In this document: positions 35,429 through 44,174 of the stretch, piece after piece
Numbering within the stretch: the first letter of the stretch is position 1
Layout: each line of letters begins with the position of its first letter
Source: Sciscionella sediminilitoris
GTDB lineage: Bacteria; Actinomycetota; Actinomycetes; Mycobacteriales; Pseudonocardiaceae
Length of the DNA stretch: 64,000 nucleotides
Direction: 5' to 3'
NCBI RefSeq assembly: GCF_000737195.2
Contig: NZ_JALM01000010.1
Span: forward strand, 1 to 64,000
Notes under the pieces: generated by a model
What the model was told of the DNA's origin: nothing
Databases searched by the model: none
Seen by the model: only the letters and a program-made list of their open reading frames with translations
Position numbers and translations under genes: made by a program

Positions 35429-36628
35429 ATGGCAGCACGGGAGGCCCGGAGATCCGACCAGCCGCGCGGCGGGCTCTCCGCGACGACACTGCGGGCCATC
35501 GAACGGGCATCCGGGGAATTCGCCACCAGCGCGGTCGACGAGATGCAGCGCCGCCTCCCCTGGTTCACCAAGATGACGGCGGACCAGCGGGCGAGCGTCA
35601 AACTGGTGGTGCAGACCGGGGCCGCGGGCTTCGTCGAGTGGTTCCACGATCCGCGCAGCGCGCTGCGCATGACGGTGCTGACCTTCCGCGGCGCACCGCG
35701 CGACCTCTCGCGCTGGGTGAGCCTGCGCCAGACGGTCGAGCTGGTGCGGGTGGCGATCGAGGTCTACGAGGAACACATTCCCTCCCTCGCCCGGGACGAG
35801 GCCGAACGCGACCGGCTCACCGAGGCGGTGCTGCGCTACGGGCGCGAGGTCGCCTTCGCCGCCGCCACCTCCTACGCCGCGGCCGCCGAGTCCCGTGGCG
35901 CCTGGGACGCCCGGCTCGAAGCGCTCGTGGTCGACGGGATCGTGCGCGGTGACGCCGAGGAAACCCTGCTGTCCAGGGCGGCCGCGCTCGGCTGGGCACC
36001 GGGCGCGCCGGCGACCGTGATCGTCGGCGGCTCGCCTTCGGAGGACCAGCCGACCATGCTCTACGAGGTGCGCAACCGGGCGGCGCGCACCGGGCGCCCG
36101 GTCCTGATCGGGGTGCAGGGCGAACGGCTCGTCGTCGTGCTCGGCGGTCCGATCGAGCGGCCGGCCGAGCTCGAGGACCTGAACCCGATGGCGGAGGTGT
36201 TCGCCGAGGGACCGGTGATCGCCGGGCCGACCGTGCCCCGGCTCGCCGAGGCGCACCGCAGCGCGGCGGAGGCACTTTCCGGGCTGCGCGCGGTCGCCGG
36301 GTGGCCCTCGGCGCCGCGCCCGGTGCGCGCCGTGGAACTGCTCCCCGAGCGGGCACTCGACGGGGACGCGGACGCGCAGGCGCAGTTGGTGGAGCAGATC
36401 GCGCGCCCACTCGAGGACTCCGGAGGGGCACTGCTCGAGACGGTGCAGACCTACCTCGAGGCGGGCGGGGTGCTGGAGAGCTGCGCCCGCCAGCTCTACG
36501 TGCACCCGAACACCGTGCGCTACCGGCTCAAGCGCACCGCGGAACTGACCGGGCGCAATCCGCTCGATGCGCGCGATGCCCACGTGCTGCGGATCGCGCT
36601 CACCGTCGGCAGGCTCAACCGCTCCTAG
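35429..36628 (+). CDS. fasR: PucR-family transcriptional regulator FasR
   Basis: Protein of 399 aa with a long N-terminal sensory region and the PucR C-terminal HTH (SCARQLYVHPNTVRYRLKRT near 355-375). Its placement upstream of fabD-fabH-acpP-fabF identifies it as FasR, which activates the FAS operon in Streptomyces and mycobacteria. The ATG at 35429 fits the family N-terminus. Here a two-gene ArsR-SRPBCC unit separates it from fabD. Confidence 0.9.
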   Translation: MAAREARRSDQPRGGLSATTLRAIERASGEFATSAVDEMQRRLPWFTKMTADQRASVKLVVQTGAAGFVEWFHDPRSALRMTVLTFRGAPRDLSRWVSLRQTVELVRVAIEVYEEHIPSLARDEAERDRLTEAVLRYGREVAFAAATSYAAAAESRGAWDARLEALVVDGIVRGDAEETLLSRAAALGWAPGAPATVIVGGSPSEDQPTMLYEVRNRAARTGRPVLIGVQGERLVVVLGGPIERPAELEDLNPMAEVFAEGPVIAGPTVPRLAEAHRSAAEALSGLRAVAGWPSAPRPVRAVELLPERALDGDADAQAQLVEQIARPLEDSGGALLETVQTYLEAGGVLESCARQLYVHPNTVRYRLKRTAELTGRNPLDARDAHVLRIALTVGRLNRS

Positions 36629-36630
36629 AG

Positions 36631-36659
36631 TTGCCGCTATATGCCGAGTCGGTTATATT
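36631..36659 (+). promoter_or_regulatory. Promoter of the arsR-SRPBCC operon
   Basis: TTGCCG (36631-36636) and TATATT (36654-36659) are spaced by 17 bp and end 6 bp before the ATG at 36666, so the message is probably leaderless. Confidence 0.7.
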
Positions 36660-36665
36660 ACCGAC
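36648..36665. promoter_or_regulatory. Perfect palindromic ArsR operator
   Basis: GTCGGTTATATTACCGAC has perfect 6-bp arms. It embraces the -10 box and abuts the start codon of the arsR gene, so binding would exclude RNA polymerase. Autoregulation by the adjacent ArsR is inferred. Confidence 0.75.
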
Positions 36666-36977
36666 ATGGCAAGTACATTCGAGGTGCTGGCCGAGCCACG
36701 CCGCCGGGAGATCCTCGACCTGCTGCGCGAAGGCGAACGCCAGGTCGGCGACCTGGTGGACCACCTCGAACTGACCCAGCCCGCGGTCTCCAAACACCTG
36801 CGGGTGCTGCGCGAGGCCGGGCTCGTCGAGGTCCGCGCCGCGGCCCAGCGCCGGCTCTACCGGCTACGCCCCGGGCCGCTCGCCGAGATCGACTCCTGGC
36901 TCACCCCCTATCGCCGGTTCTGGGCCGACCGGCTGGACGACCTGGAACACCACCTGGACACGATGGAGGACTCATGA
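36666..36977 (+). CDS. ArsR-family transcriptional regulator (SRPBCC-linked)
   Basis: Winged-helix repressor of 103 aa: FEVLAEPRRREILDLL, then the recognition region LELTQPAVSKHLRVLREAGLV and the wing RRLYRLRPG. No Cys-based metal site is present, as expected for the non-metal ArsR subgroup fused or linked to SRPBCC proteins. ATG 36666 is leaderless next to the palindrome. Its stop overlaps the SRPBCC start (ATGA), giving coupling. It lies between fasR and fabD. Confidence 0.92.
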   Translation: MASTFEVLAEPRRREILDLLREGERQVGDLVDHLELTQPAVSKHLRVLREAGLVEVRAAAQRRLYRLRPGPLAEIDSWLTPYRRFWADRLDDLEHHLDTMEDS

Positions 36978-37900
36978 GCGACGACCTCGGAACGCTGCAC
37001 CCCCAAGGCGATGCCTACGTGCTGCGCTTCGAACGCACACTGCGCCATCCGGTCGAGAAGGTCTGGCGCGCCGTGACCGAACCCGCCGAGATGGCGCACT
37101 GGTTCCCCGCGCAGGTGCGCACGGAACTGCGCGCGGGCGCGGCCATGCGATTCGGCTTCGACGGGCACTTCGACCTCGGCGACCGGTTCGGCGAGGGCGA
37201 GATCCTCGAATACGACCCGCCGAAGGTGTACGCGTTCCGCTGGGCACACGAGATCTTCCGGATCGAGCTCATCCCGCACGACTCCGGCTGCACACTCGTG
37301 TTCAGCACCACGCTGCCGGGTACCGACACCACCTGCGATCTCCCCTCGGTCGCCCGCACCGCGCCCGGCTGGCACGAATGCCTCGGGGCGCTGCTCGCCC
37401 GGCTGGACGGCGCACCCGCCCCGCAGCAACGCGCGGACTTCAACCTCCCGCTCATCGAGCGCTACGTGGAACGCTTCGGGCTCGCCGAGGGCACGGACAC
37501 CGCGACCGGGATCCGGTTCGAGCGCGACCTGATACACGGGCACGAGAAGGTCTGGGCGCTCCTGGCCGAGGGAACCGATCCAGAACCGGGCGACCAGCCA
37601 CCGCTGCCCGCCACCCATGGCTACCTCACCCCCGGCCCGGTCACCGAGGCGGAGCCGCGCCGGGTGCTCGAATACGCCTGCGGCACCGGCCGGGTGCGGT
37701 TCGAACTGCGGGATCAGGAACCGATCGGCTGCCGGCTGGTGCTCACCCAGACCGCTCCCGGGGACCGTGCGGAAGCGCTGGCCGCGTGGCAGACTCACCT
37801 GGAGCTGTTGGTGGCCGCACTGCACGGCGACATCCGCTGCCCGTGGCCGAGCGAGCGCACCGAAAAGCTCCGGGAAAGGTACGCGCAGCAGCCCACTTAG
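36974..37900 (+). CDS. Double SRPBCC (AHSA1-like) domain protein
   Basis: Protein of 308 aa with two START/AHSA1-like domains. Domain 1 (about 10-150): YVLRFERTLRHPVEKVWRAV, MAHWFPAQV, PGWHECLGALLARLDG. Domain 2 (about 170-305): IRFERDLIHGHEKVWALL, ending AWQTHLELLVAAL. Such proteins bind small hydrophobic ligands; ArsR-coupled copies are common in actinobacteria, usually with one domain. It is coupled to arsR by ATGA. The two-domain plan is shared with the proteins at 32388 and 33413. Confidence 0.85.
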   Translation: MSDDLGTLHPQGDAYVLRFERTLRHPVEKVWRAVTEPAEMAHWFPAQVRTELRAGAAMRFGFDGHFDLGDRFGEGEILEYDPPKVYAFRWAHEIFRIELIPHDSGCTLVFSTTLPGTDTTCDLPSVARTAPGWHECLGALLARLDGAPAPQQRADFNLPLIERYVERFGLAEGTDTATGIRFERDLIHGHEKVWALLAEGTDPEPGDQPPLPATHGYLTPGPVTEAEPRRVLEYACGTGRVRFELRDQEPIGCRLVLTQTAPGDRAEALAAWQTHLELLVAALHGDIRCPWPSERTEKLRERYAQQPT

Positions 37901-37980
37901 AGGATCCCCACAATGTCGGGGGCCGGACTTGGTGACTGTCGGCATCCCGTGCACCGCGCCGCCGGGTGTTGGCTAGGTGT

Positions 37981-38889
37981 GTGATCGCATTGCTTGCCCC
38001 AGGACAGGGCTCCCAGGCGCCGGGCATGCTCACCTCGTGGCTCGAACTCGACGGGGTGGCGGCGCGGATCGAACGGTATTCGGCGGCGAGCGGACTGGAT
38101 CTCGCCAGGCTCGGCACGACCGCGGAGGCCGAGGAGATCACCGATACCGCCATCGCGCAGCCGCTGATCGTCACCGCGACCCTGCTCGGTTACGAGCACT
38201 CGGGTGAACTGCCCGCCGACGGCCCCACCGCGGGGCACTCGGTCGGCGAGCTCGCCGCCGCGGCCATCGCCGGGGTGATCGGCGAGGAGGACGCCGTCGC
38301 ACTCGCCGCGGCGCGCGGCAGGGAGATGGCCGCCGCGTGCGCGCTCGAACCGACCGGAATGGCCGCGGTCATGGGCGGCGAACAGGCCGAACTGCTCGAC
38401 GCGCTCCCCGGGCTCGACCTCATCCCCGCCAACCAGAACGGCGCGGGCCAGCTCGTGGTCGCCGGTGCGCTGGACAAGCTCGAGCAGCTCGCCGAGCAGC
38501 GCCCCGGTGGGGTCCGGGTGAAGCAGCTCCAGGTCGCCGGCGCGTTCCACACCAAGTACATGGCCCCGGCCCAGGAGGCCTTCGCCAAGCACGCCGAACA
38601 GGTCGAGGTGCGCGATCCGGTGCGCCCGCTGCTGTCCAACCTGGACGGCACCGTGGTCACCTCCGGGGACGAGTTCCGCCGCCGCCTCATCGAACAGATC
38701 ACCGCGCCCGTTCGCTGGGATCTGTGCATGGAAACCCTTGGCGCACAAGGGATCAGCGCGGCGATCGAGTTCCCGCCAGCCGGACCGCTCACCGGTCTGA
38801 TCAAGCGCACCCTCAAAGAGGTCGCACGGTTCCAGATGAAACAGCCGGACGCCGAAGGGATCGCCGAATTCGTGCGGGTGAACGCGTGA
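37981..38889 (+). CDS. fabD: Malonyl-CoA:ACP transacylase
   Basis: Loads malonyl groups on acyl carrier protein for FAS-II. It is 302 aa. The active-site GHSVGELAAAA holds the nucleophile Ser, and AFHTKYMAPA the catalytic His; LAPGQGSQAPGM is the N-terminal oxyanion segment. GTG 37981 gives the usual start; the TTG 15 bp upstream is less likely. It heads the FAS operon, with fabH overlapping by GTGA. Confidence 0.95.
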   Translation: MIALLAPGQGSQAPGMLTSWLELDGVAARIERYSAASGLDLARLGTTAEAEEITDTAIAQPLIVTATLLGYEHSGELPADGPTAGHSVGELAAAAIAGVIGEEDAVALAAARGREMAAACALEPTGMAAVMGGEQAELLDALPGLDLIPANQNGAGQLVVAGALDKLEQLAEQRPGGVRVKQLQVAGAFHTKYMAPAQEAFAKHAEQVEVRDPVRPLLSNLDGTVVTSGDEFRRRLIEQITAPVRWDLCMETLGAQGISAAIEFPPAGPLTGLIKRTLKEVARFQMKQPDAEGIAEFVRVNA

Positions 38890-39857
38890 AACTCAACCAG
38901 ACACCGCGGGTGGACGCCACGCGGATCCTCGGCTTCGGCAGCTACCGTCCCGAGCGAGTGGTCACCAACGACGACCTCTCGGCGATCATGGACACCAATG
39001 ACGAGTGGATCCGCACCAGGGTCGGGATCGCCGAGCGCCGGTTCGCGGACAAGGACCAGACGGTGCCCGATCTCGCGGTGATCGCCGGGAACCGCGCGCT
39101 GGCCGACGCCGGGCTGAAGCCATCGGACATCGACACCGTGCTCGTGGCGACCTGCACCATGCCGTGCGGGATCCCGAACGCGGCCGCCCAGGTGTCCAGC
39201 CGCATCGGTATCGAGAACAAGGGCGCCTTCGACCTGAACGCGGCCTGTGCCGGATTCTGTTACGGCATCGGCACCGCCTCGGATCTGGTCCGCGCGGGCA
39301 CCGCCCGGCACGTGCTGGTGATCGGCGCGGAGAAGCTCACCGACTCCGTGGACCCCTACGACCGGGCGAACGCGATCATCTTCGCGGACGGTTCGGCCGC
39401 CGCCGTGATCGGCCCGGCCGAGGAACCGGGGATCGGCCCGGTGGTCTGGGGCAGCGCGGGCGAGCTCGTGGACCTGATCTACATGCGCGAGGACCGCTAC
39501 CTCTTCCAGGAGGGGCAGTCCGTGTTCCGCTGGGCGACCACCGCGATCGCGCCGATCGGCCTGCAGGCGATCGAGGCGGCCGGGATCACCCCGGCGGACA
39601 TCGACGTACTCGTCCCGCACCAGGCGAACCTGCGCATCGTCGAGGCCATCGCCAAGAAGCTGCGGGCCAAGGGGGCGCGCGAGGACATGATCGTCGCCGA
39701 GGACATCGTGACCTCGGGGAACACCTCCTCGGCCTCGATCCCGCTGGCGATCGACCGGATGCGCGCCGATGGGAAGATCCGCTCCGGGGACACCATGCTG
39801 CTCGTCGGTTTCGGTGCGGGGCTTTCCTACGCGGGACAGGTGGTGATCTGCCCGTGA
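38886..39857 (+). CDS. fabH: 3-oxoacyl-ACP synthase III (KASIII)
   Basis: Initiates FAS-II by condensing an acyl-CoA primer with malonyl-ACP. It is 323 aa with the Cys-His-Asn triad: NAACAGFCYG, VPHQANLRI and TSGNTSSASIP. The GTG start overlaps the fabD stop. In this lineage branched primers from IlvE-derived 2-oxo acids are expected (inference). A 94-bp gap separates it from acpP. Confidence 0.95.
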   Translation: MKLNQTPRVDATRILGFGSYRPERVVTNDDLSAIMDTNDEWIRTRVGIAERRFADKDQTVPDLAVIAGNRALADAGLKPSDIDTVLVATCTMPCGIPNAAAQVSSRIGIENKGAFDLNAACAGFCYGIGTASDLVRAGTARHVLVIGAEKLTDSVDPYDRANAIIFADGSAAAVIGPAEEPGIGPVVWGSAGELVDLIYMREDRYLFQEGQSVFRWATTAIAPIGLQAIEAAGITPADIDVLVPHQANLRIVEAIAKKLRAKGAREDMIVAEDIVTSGNTSSASIPLAIDRMRADGKIRSGDTMLLVGFGAGLSYAGQVVICP

Positions 39858-39951
39858 AAACCGGGAAACCCGGATACGAGATGATCAACCGGCAAGCGAA
39901 TCGGCCATCCGGCCGGATCTGAAGAGAAACACGCGAGAAGGGAACCAACCC

Positions 39952-40194
39952 GTGGCGAGCAACGAGGAAATCCTGTCCGGACTCGGCGAGATCGTCGAGG
40001 AGGTCGCCGGCGTCTCCGCCGATGAGGTCACCGAGGAGAAGTCCTTCGTGGACGACCTGGACATCGACTCGCTGTCCATGGTGGAGATCGCCGTGCAGGC
40101 CGAGGACAAGTTCGGGGTGAAGATTCCGGACGATGAACTGGCCAACCTGAAGACCGTGGGCGACGCGGTGTCCTACGTCGCCAAGAACTCATGA
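39952..40194 (+). CDS. acpP: Acyl carrier protein
   Basis: Protein of 80 aa, acidic and helical. The phosphopantetheine Ser40 lies in DLDIDSLSMVEIAV. GTG start at 39952 after GAGAAGGGAACC. Its end overlaps fabF by ATGA. Carries the growing chain and also supplies octanoate to LipB. Confidence 0.96.
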   Translation: MASNEEILSGLGEIVEEVAGVSADEVTEEKSFVDDLDIDSLSMVEIAVQAEDKFGVKIPDDELANLKTVGDAVSYVAKNS

Positions 40195-41435
40195 CAAATA
40201 CTGAAATCGTCGTCACCGGGCTGGGGGCCATGACCCCGCTCGGTGGCGATGTCCAGACCACGTGGGACGGATTGGTTTCGGCACGCACCGGCGTCCGCAG
40301 GGTCACCGACGGCTGGGTCGAGCAGTACGACCTGCCGACCAAGATCGCGGCCCCGCTCGCCGTCGAGCCGACCGACATCCTGCCGCGCGTGCAGGCGAGG
40401 CGGCTCGACCGGGCGGCCCAGACCGCGATCATCGCCGCGCGCCAGGCGTGGACGGACGCGGGTTACGAAACGCCGAGCGAGGAACACCACGACGTGGAGC
40501 CCGAGCGGCTCGGCGTGGTGATCGGCACCGGCATCGGCGGCCCGCACACCCTGCTCGCCCAGGACGATCTGCTCGAGCAGAACGGGCTGCGCAAGGTTTC
40601 CCCGCTCACCGTCCCGATGCTGATGGCGAACGCCTCGGCCGCCCAGGTCTCGATCGAGATCGGCGCGCGGGCCGGTGTGCACTCCCCCGCCTCGGCCTGT
40701 GCCTCCGGCGCGGAGGGCATCGCCACCGCGGCGATGATGATCGAGTCCGGACGGGCCGATGTGGTCGTCGCGGGCGGTACCGAGGCGTGCATCCACCCGA
40801 TCACCGTCGCGGGATTCGTGCAGGCGCGCACCCTGTCCTCGAACGAGGACCCGGAGGCCGCCTCACGCCCGTTCGACACCTCCCGGGACGGGTTCGTGCT
40901 CGGTGAGGGCGCGGGCATCGTGATCCTCGAACGCGCCGAGCACGCACGCGCCCGGGGTGCCCGGATCTACGGGCAGCTGCGCGGGTACGGCATCACCTCG
41001 GACGCGTACCACATCACCGGTAACCACCCGGACGGCATCGGCCAGATCGGCGCCATGCAGCAGGCGATCCACTCCGCGGGACTCACCGCGAACGATGTGG
41101 GACACGTCAACGCGCACGCCACCTCCACGGTGGTCGGCGATGTCGGCGAGGCACGGGCCATCCGCAAGGCGGTCGGCGACCACCCGCTGGTCACCGCGCC
41201 CAAGGGCTCGCTCGGTCACCTCGTCGGCGGGGCGGGCGCGGTGGAGAGCATCGCGACGCTGCTCTCGCTGCGGGAGGGGATCATCCCCCCGACCAGGAAC
41301 CTGGTCGAGCTCGACCCGAAGATCGAGCTGGATGTCGTCTCCGGCGAGGCACGCAAGACCGACGTGACCGCGGCGATCAACAACTCGTTCGGGTTCGGCG
41401 GACACAACATCGCCCTGCTGTTCACCAAGGACTGA
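40191..41435 (+). CDS. fabF: 3-oxoacyl-ACP synthase II (KASII)
   Basis: Elongating condensing enzyme of 414 aa with the Cys-His-His triad: SACASGAEG, VNAHATST and GSLGHLVGGAGAV. The N-terminal VVTGLGAMTPLG is standard. The ATG at 40191 overlaps acpP (ATGA). Last gene of the FAS operon; mycobacteria have kasA-kasB here, this genome a single fabF. Confidence 0.95.
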   Translation: MTNTEIVVTGLGAMTPLGGDVQTTWDGLVSARTGVRRVTDGWVEQYDLPTKIAAPLAVEPTDILPRVQARRLDRAAQTAIIAARQAWTDAGYETPSEEHHDVEPERLGVVIGTGIGGPHTLLAQDDLLEQNGLRKVSPLTVPMLMANASAAQVSIEIGARAGVHSPASACASGAEGIATAAMMIESGRADVVVAGGTEACIHPITVAGFVQARTLSSNEDPEAASRPFDTSRDGFVLGEGAGIVILERAEHARARGARIYGQLRGYGITSDAYHITGNHPDGIGQIGAMQQAIHSAGLTANDVGHVNAHATSTVVGDVGEARAIRKAVGDHPLVTAPKGSLGHLVGGAGAVESIATLLSLREGIIPPTRNLVELDPKIELDVVSGEARKTDVTAAINNSFGFGGHNIALLFTKD

Positions 41436-41504
41436 GGGCACGCGCGGGTGTGGCGGCCCCGTGGACCGCGGTCGCCGCACCCCGCGCGGATCAGTACCGG
41501 CCGG

Positions 41505-42104
41505 TCAGCACTGATCGTGCTGCGGCGAGGCGCCCGCCTGCCCGGAGTCCAGTTTCCACTCCCCGCGCTCCAGCGCGAAGGGGTACACCACCCGCCAGCG
41601 GATGCACTGGTACGGGAAATCCGCCGGTGCGTCCCGCGGATTCTGCGCCGAGGTGAAGCTCAGCAGCACCCGCAGCGAGCCCGGGCCCGCACGCTCGATG
41701 CGGTAGACGGTGATACTCCCGTCCTTGGTGCTGCGGTACTCCTGTTTCCACTGCGCGCGGGTCTTGTCCTCGGCCCGGTCCGTGGTGACCGCGCGCAACC
41801 AGTCGGTGTAGGACCCCTCGTTGATCGAGTTGAAGTAGGTCTGCAGCGCGTCCCGCACCCGTGCCCCGTCCGGATGGGCCGCGGCATCGGTGGACATGCT
41901 CACCACGGGCGATCCCGGAGCCGCGCCGTTCTTCGAGGGGCTCGGCTGGCTCGGGCTGATCGGCGTGGTCACCCGGGTCGGCAGGACGTACCATCCCCTG
42001 GTCAGCAGCCCCGCCGCGAGCGCGACGACGACCGCGAACAACACGGCGGCGAACAACCACGGCTGACTGGTGCCGCGCGCACGGTTTCCACTCGGTCCTG
42101 GCAC
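41505..42104 (-). CDS. Hypothetical membrane-anchored protein
   Basis: Protein of 199 aa: a short cytosolic N-terminus, one membrane segment (WLFAAVLFAVVVALAAGLL, about 16-34), a Ser/Pro linker and an extracytoplasmic domain of ~130 residues that looks NTF2/Mce-associated-like (ALQTYFNSINEGSYTDWLRA). It is convergent with fabF. No enzyme motif seen; possibly a cell-envelope accessory protein. Confidence 0.65.
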   Translation of the reverse strand: MPGPSGNRARGTSQPWLFAAVLFAVVVALAAGLLTRGWYVLPTRVTTPISPSQPSPSKNGAAPGSPVVSMSTDAAAHPDGARVRDALQTYFNSINEGSYTDWLRAVTTDRAEDKTRAQWKQEYRSTKDGSITVYRIERAGPGSLRVLLSFTSAQNPRDAPADFPYQCIRWRVVYPFALERGEWKLDSGQAGASPQHDQC

Positions 42105-42213
42105 GGTCCCGAGCGTACCGAGGTCCTCAGCTTGCGGTCTCGGGTGGCGGAGCCGCGTTCACCACCCACACGGCCCGCACCGCGGCGGACCCGCCACGAA
42201 GGCCCCGAGGGTC

Positions 42214-42717
42214 TCAACCCACCCGGTGCAGCCAGGTGACCGGCTGACCGTCGCCCGCCCTCCGATAGGGCTCGAGCGCCTCGTCCCACGCCGCGCCGAG
42301 CAGTTCGTCGATCTTGTGCGCGAAGGCCGCGCCGGAGCTCGCGCTCACTGCGAGGGCACGCAGCTGGTCCTCACCGGCAACGATGTCACCGTTCGCCGAG
42401 GTCGCCCCGTGCCAGAGGCCGAGCCCGGGCACGTGGCAGTAACGGATGCCGTCCACTCCGGGGCTCGGGTCCTCGGTCACCTCGAACCGGGTCATCGGCC
42501 ACGCCTTGAGGGCAGCAACAATCCGCGCCGCGGTCCCCGCTTCACCGGACCAGGCGCAGTGCGCGCGCAACTGACCCGCGGAGGCCGGCTGTGCCGACCA
42601 CTGCAGGTTCGCGCGTACGCCGATGGTGCCGCCTATCGCCCACTCGACGTGCGGACAGACCGCGGACGGCGAGGAGTGGACGTACACGACTCCACCGGTT
42701 GTTTTCCGTGTGCTCAC
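42214..42717 (-). CDS. DUF3145 family protein
   Basis: Actinobacteria-specific protein of 167 aa, beginning GGVVYVHSSPSAVCPHVEWA and containing IRYCHVPGLGLWHG and a C-terminal ALEPYRRAGDGQPVTWLHRVG, the family hallmarks. Function unknown. The gene is commonly found next to the fatty-acid synthase operon in this phylum, as here. Confidence 0.9.
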   Translation of the reverse strand: MSTRKTTGGVVYVHSSPSAVCPHVEWAIGGTIGVRANLQWSAQPASAGQLRAHCAWSGEAGTAARIVAALKAWPMTRFEVTEDPSPGVDGIRYCHVPGLGLWHGATSANGDIVAGEDQLRALAVSASSGAAFAHKIDELLGAAWDEALEPYRRAGDGQPVTWLHRVG

Positions 42718-42908
42718 GGTTGACCTCCGCTGCTCGACGAGGGACGTCTTCCCCTACTCCCTGGCCGGCTCACGACGGGCGCGCGCGAACACGTGTGCCT
42801 ATTGTGCCTCCTGTTCCCCGTGTTGCGCCAGTTGAGGTACCCGCGCTACCGGCGCGTGCACTCCCGGCTCACCCGTACGGCGGATAGGATGCTCGCGGAG
42901 GTGGACAG

Positions 42909-44174
42909 GTGCGTATCCTGCGAATCGGCACGCCCGAGACGAAGGCCAGCCAGAACGTGCACGCCGCACTCGTTTCCTGGCGCCGGGGCGAGCAGGTCCG
43001 CGGCGGCATCGCGCTGATCGGTACGAAACCACCGGGCTGCAAGCGCATGGTGGACGCGGTGCTGATACTGCCGCGCGGGATGCTGGTGGTCGTCGGGGTC
43101 GATCTGCCCGATCCGGCGAAGCGGCTCGAGGCACCGGTCGACGGTCCCTGGCTCGCCGACGGCTGGCCGCTGATCGACGACAACGCCGCCGGTGCGGTCA
43201 ATCCCGCGCACAAGGCCCTGAACACGGCCAGCGCCGCGGTGCGTTCCCTCGGCGAACTGCTCGGCGAGCCCCCGACCTCCTGCGCCGTGCTCGCGGTCGG
43301 TCCCTACGCCGGCGAGGTCATCACCCCGCCCGCCGATCTGGCGCGCGGGATCCGGGTGCTGTTCCCGGAGCCGGGCAGCCTGCGCGAGGCCGCCGACCAG
43401 CTCGGCGGCGAGGTGTTCACCTACGAGCAGGTGCGCAGGGTGCTCGCCACCCTCGCCCCGCGGGAACCCGTGCTCTCCGATGCCGCGCTGCACGAGGAGG
43501 GCTTCGTCGAACATCGGCCACGCCCGCCCGCCCCCGCCCGGGAGGTTCACCCGCAGCAGGCCCAGCTGGTCACCGCGATGCACCGGCCGGAGCAGGAGCG
43601 GCCGTGGTGGCGGCGCAAACCGAGCTGGCTGCCGTTCGCGCTCGGCGGTGTGCTCGCGGTCGGCGCGCTGGGCCTGGTCCTGCTCGCGGGTGGCGGCACA
43701 TCCACACCGGCCTCGGCGAGCGGCGGTCCTCCCCCGGTGACCGTGGACGGCAGCACCTATCAGCGGATGAGCGCGGACCGCACACGCGACTGCGCCGCGC
43801 ACGCCTACGGCGATGCGCAGCTGGCCCTGCAGCAGGCACCGTGTACCCGACTGGCGCGCGCGGTGTACGTGAGCAAGACCGGGGAACGTGCCGCCTCCGT
43901 CGCGCTGGCCACGGTGACCTTCGGGGAACCGGAAGCGGCACGGCGATTCCACGAGACGGCGGCGAAACCCGGGGCGGGCGGGATCACCGACCTGGTCGCC
44001 GAGGGACGGCGCTGGGCAGGGGCGCCGCGCTCCTTCGACGATGCCGCCTTCACCACCCTGCGCGATGGCACCCGGGTGCGCATCGGCCAGGCCGTGTACA
44101 CCGCGGGGAAATCCGATCCGGACGATCCCGCGCTGACCAAACTGGCCACCGACGCCCTGCACCTGCCCGGCTAG
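42909..44174 (+). CDS. NERD-like N-terminal domain protein with one membrane helix
   Basis: Protein of 421 aa. Residues 1-180 resemble a nuclease-related (NERD) layout (NVHAALVSWRRGEQV, GCKRMVDAVLILPRG), but clear catalytic residues were not confirmed. A single membrane segment (LPFALGGVLAVGALGLVLLA, about 240-260) leads to an extracytoplasmic domain of ~160 aa with two Cys that may form a disulfide (RDCAAH, APCTR). GTG 42909 follows GCGGAGG. Function unknown. It is convergent with the MpaB-like gene. Confidence 0.6.
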   Translation: MRILRIGTPETKASQNVHAALVSWRRGEQVRGGIALIGTKPPGCKRMVDAVLILPRGMLVVVGVDLPDPAKRLEAPVDGPWLADGWPLIDDNAAGAVNPAHKALNTASAAVRSLGELLGEPPTSCAVLAVGPYAGEVITPPADLARGIRVLFPEPGSLREAADQLGGEVFTYEQVRRVLATLAPREPVLSDAALHEEGFVEHRPRPPAPAREVHPQQAQLVTAMHRPEQERPWWRRKPSWLPFALGGVLAVGALGLVLLAGGGTSTPASASGGPPPVTVDGSTYQRMSADRTRDCAAHAYGDAQLALQQAPCTRLARAVYVSKTGERAASVALATVTFGEPEAARRFHETAAKPGAGGITDLVAEGRRWAGAPRSFDDAAFTTLRDGTRVRIGQAVYTAGKSDPDDPALTKLATDALHLPG

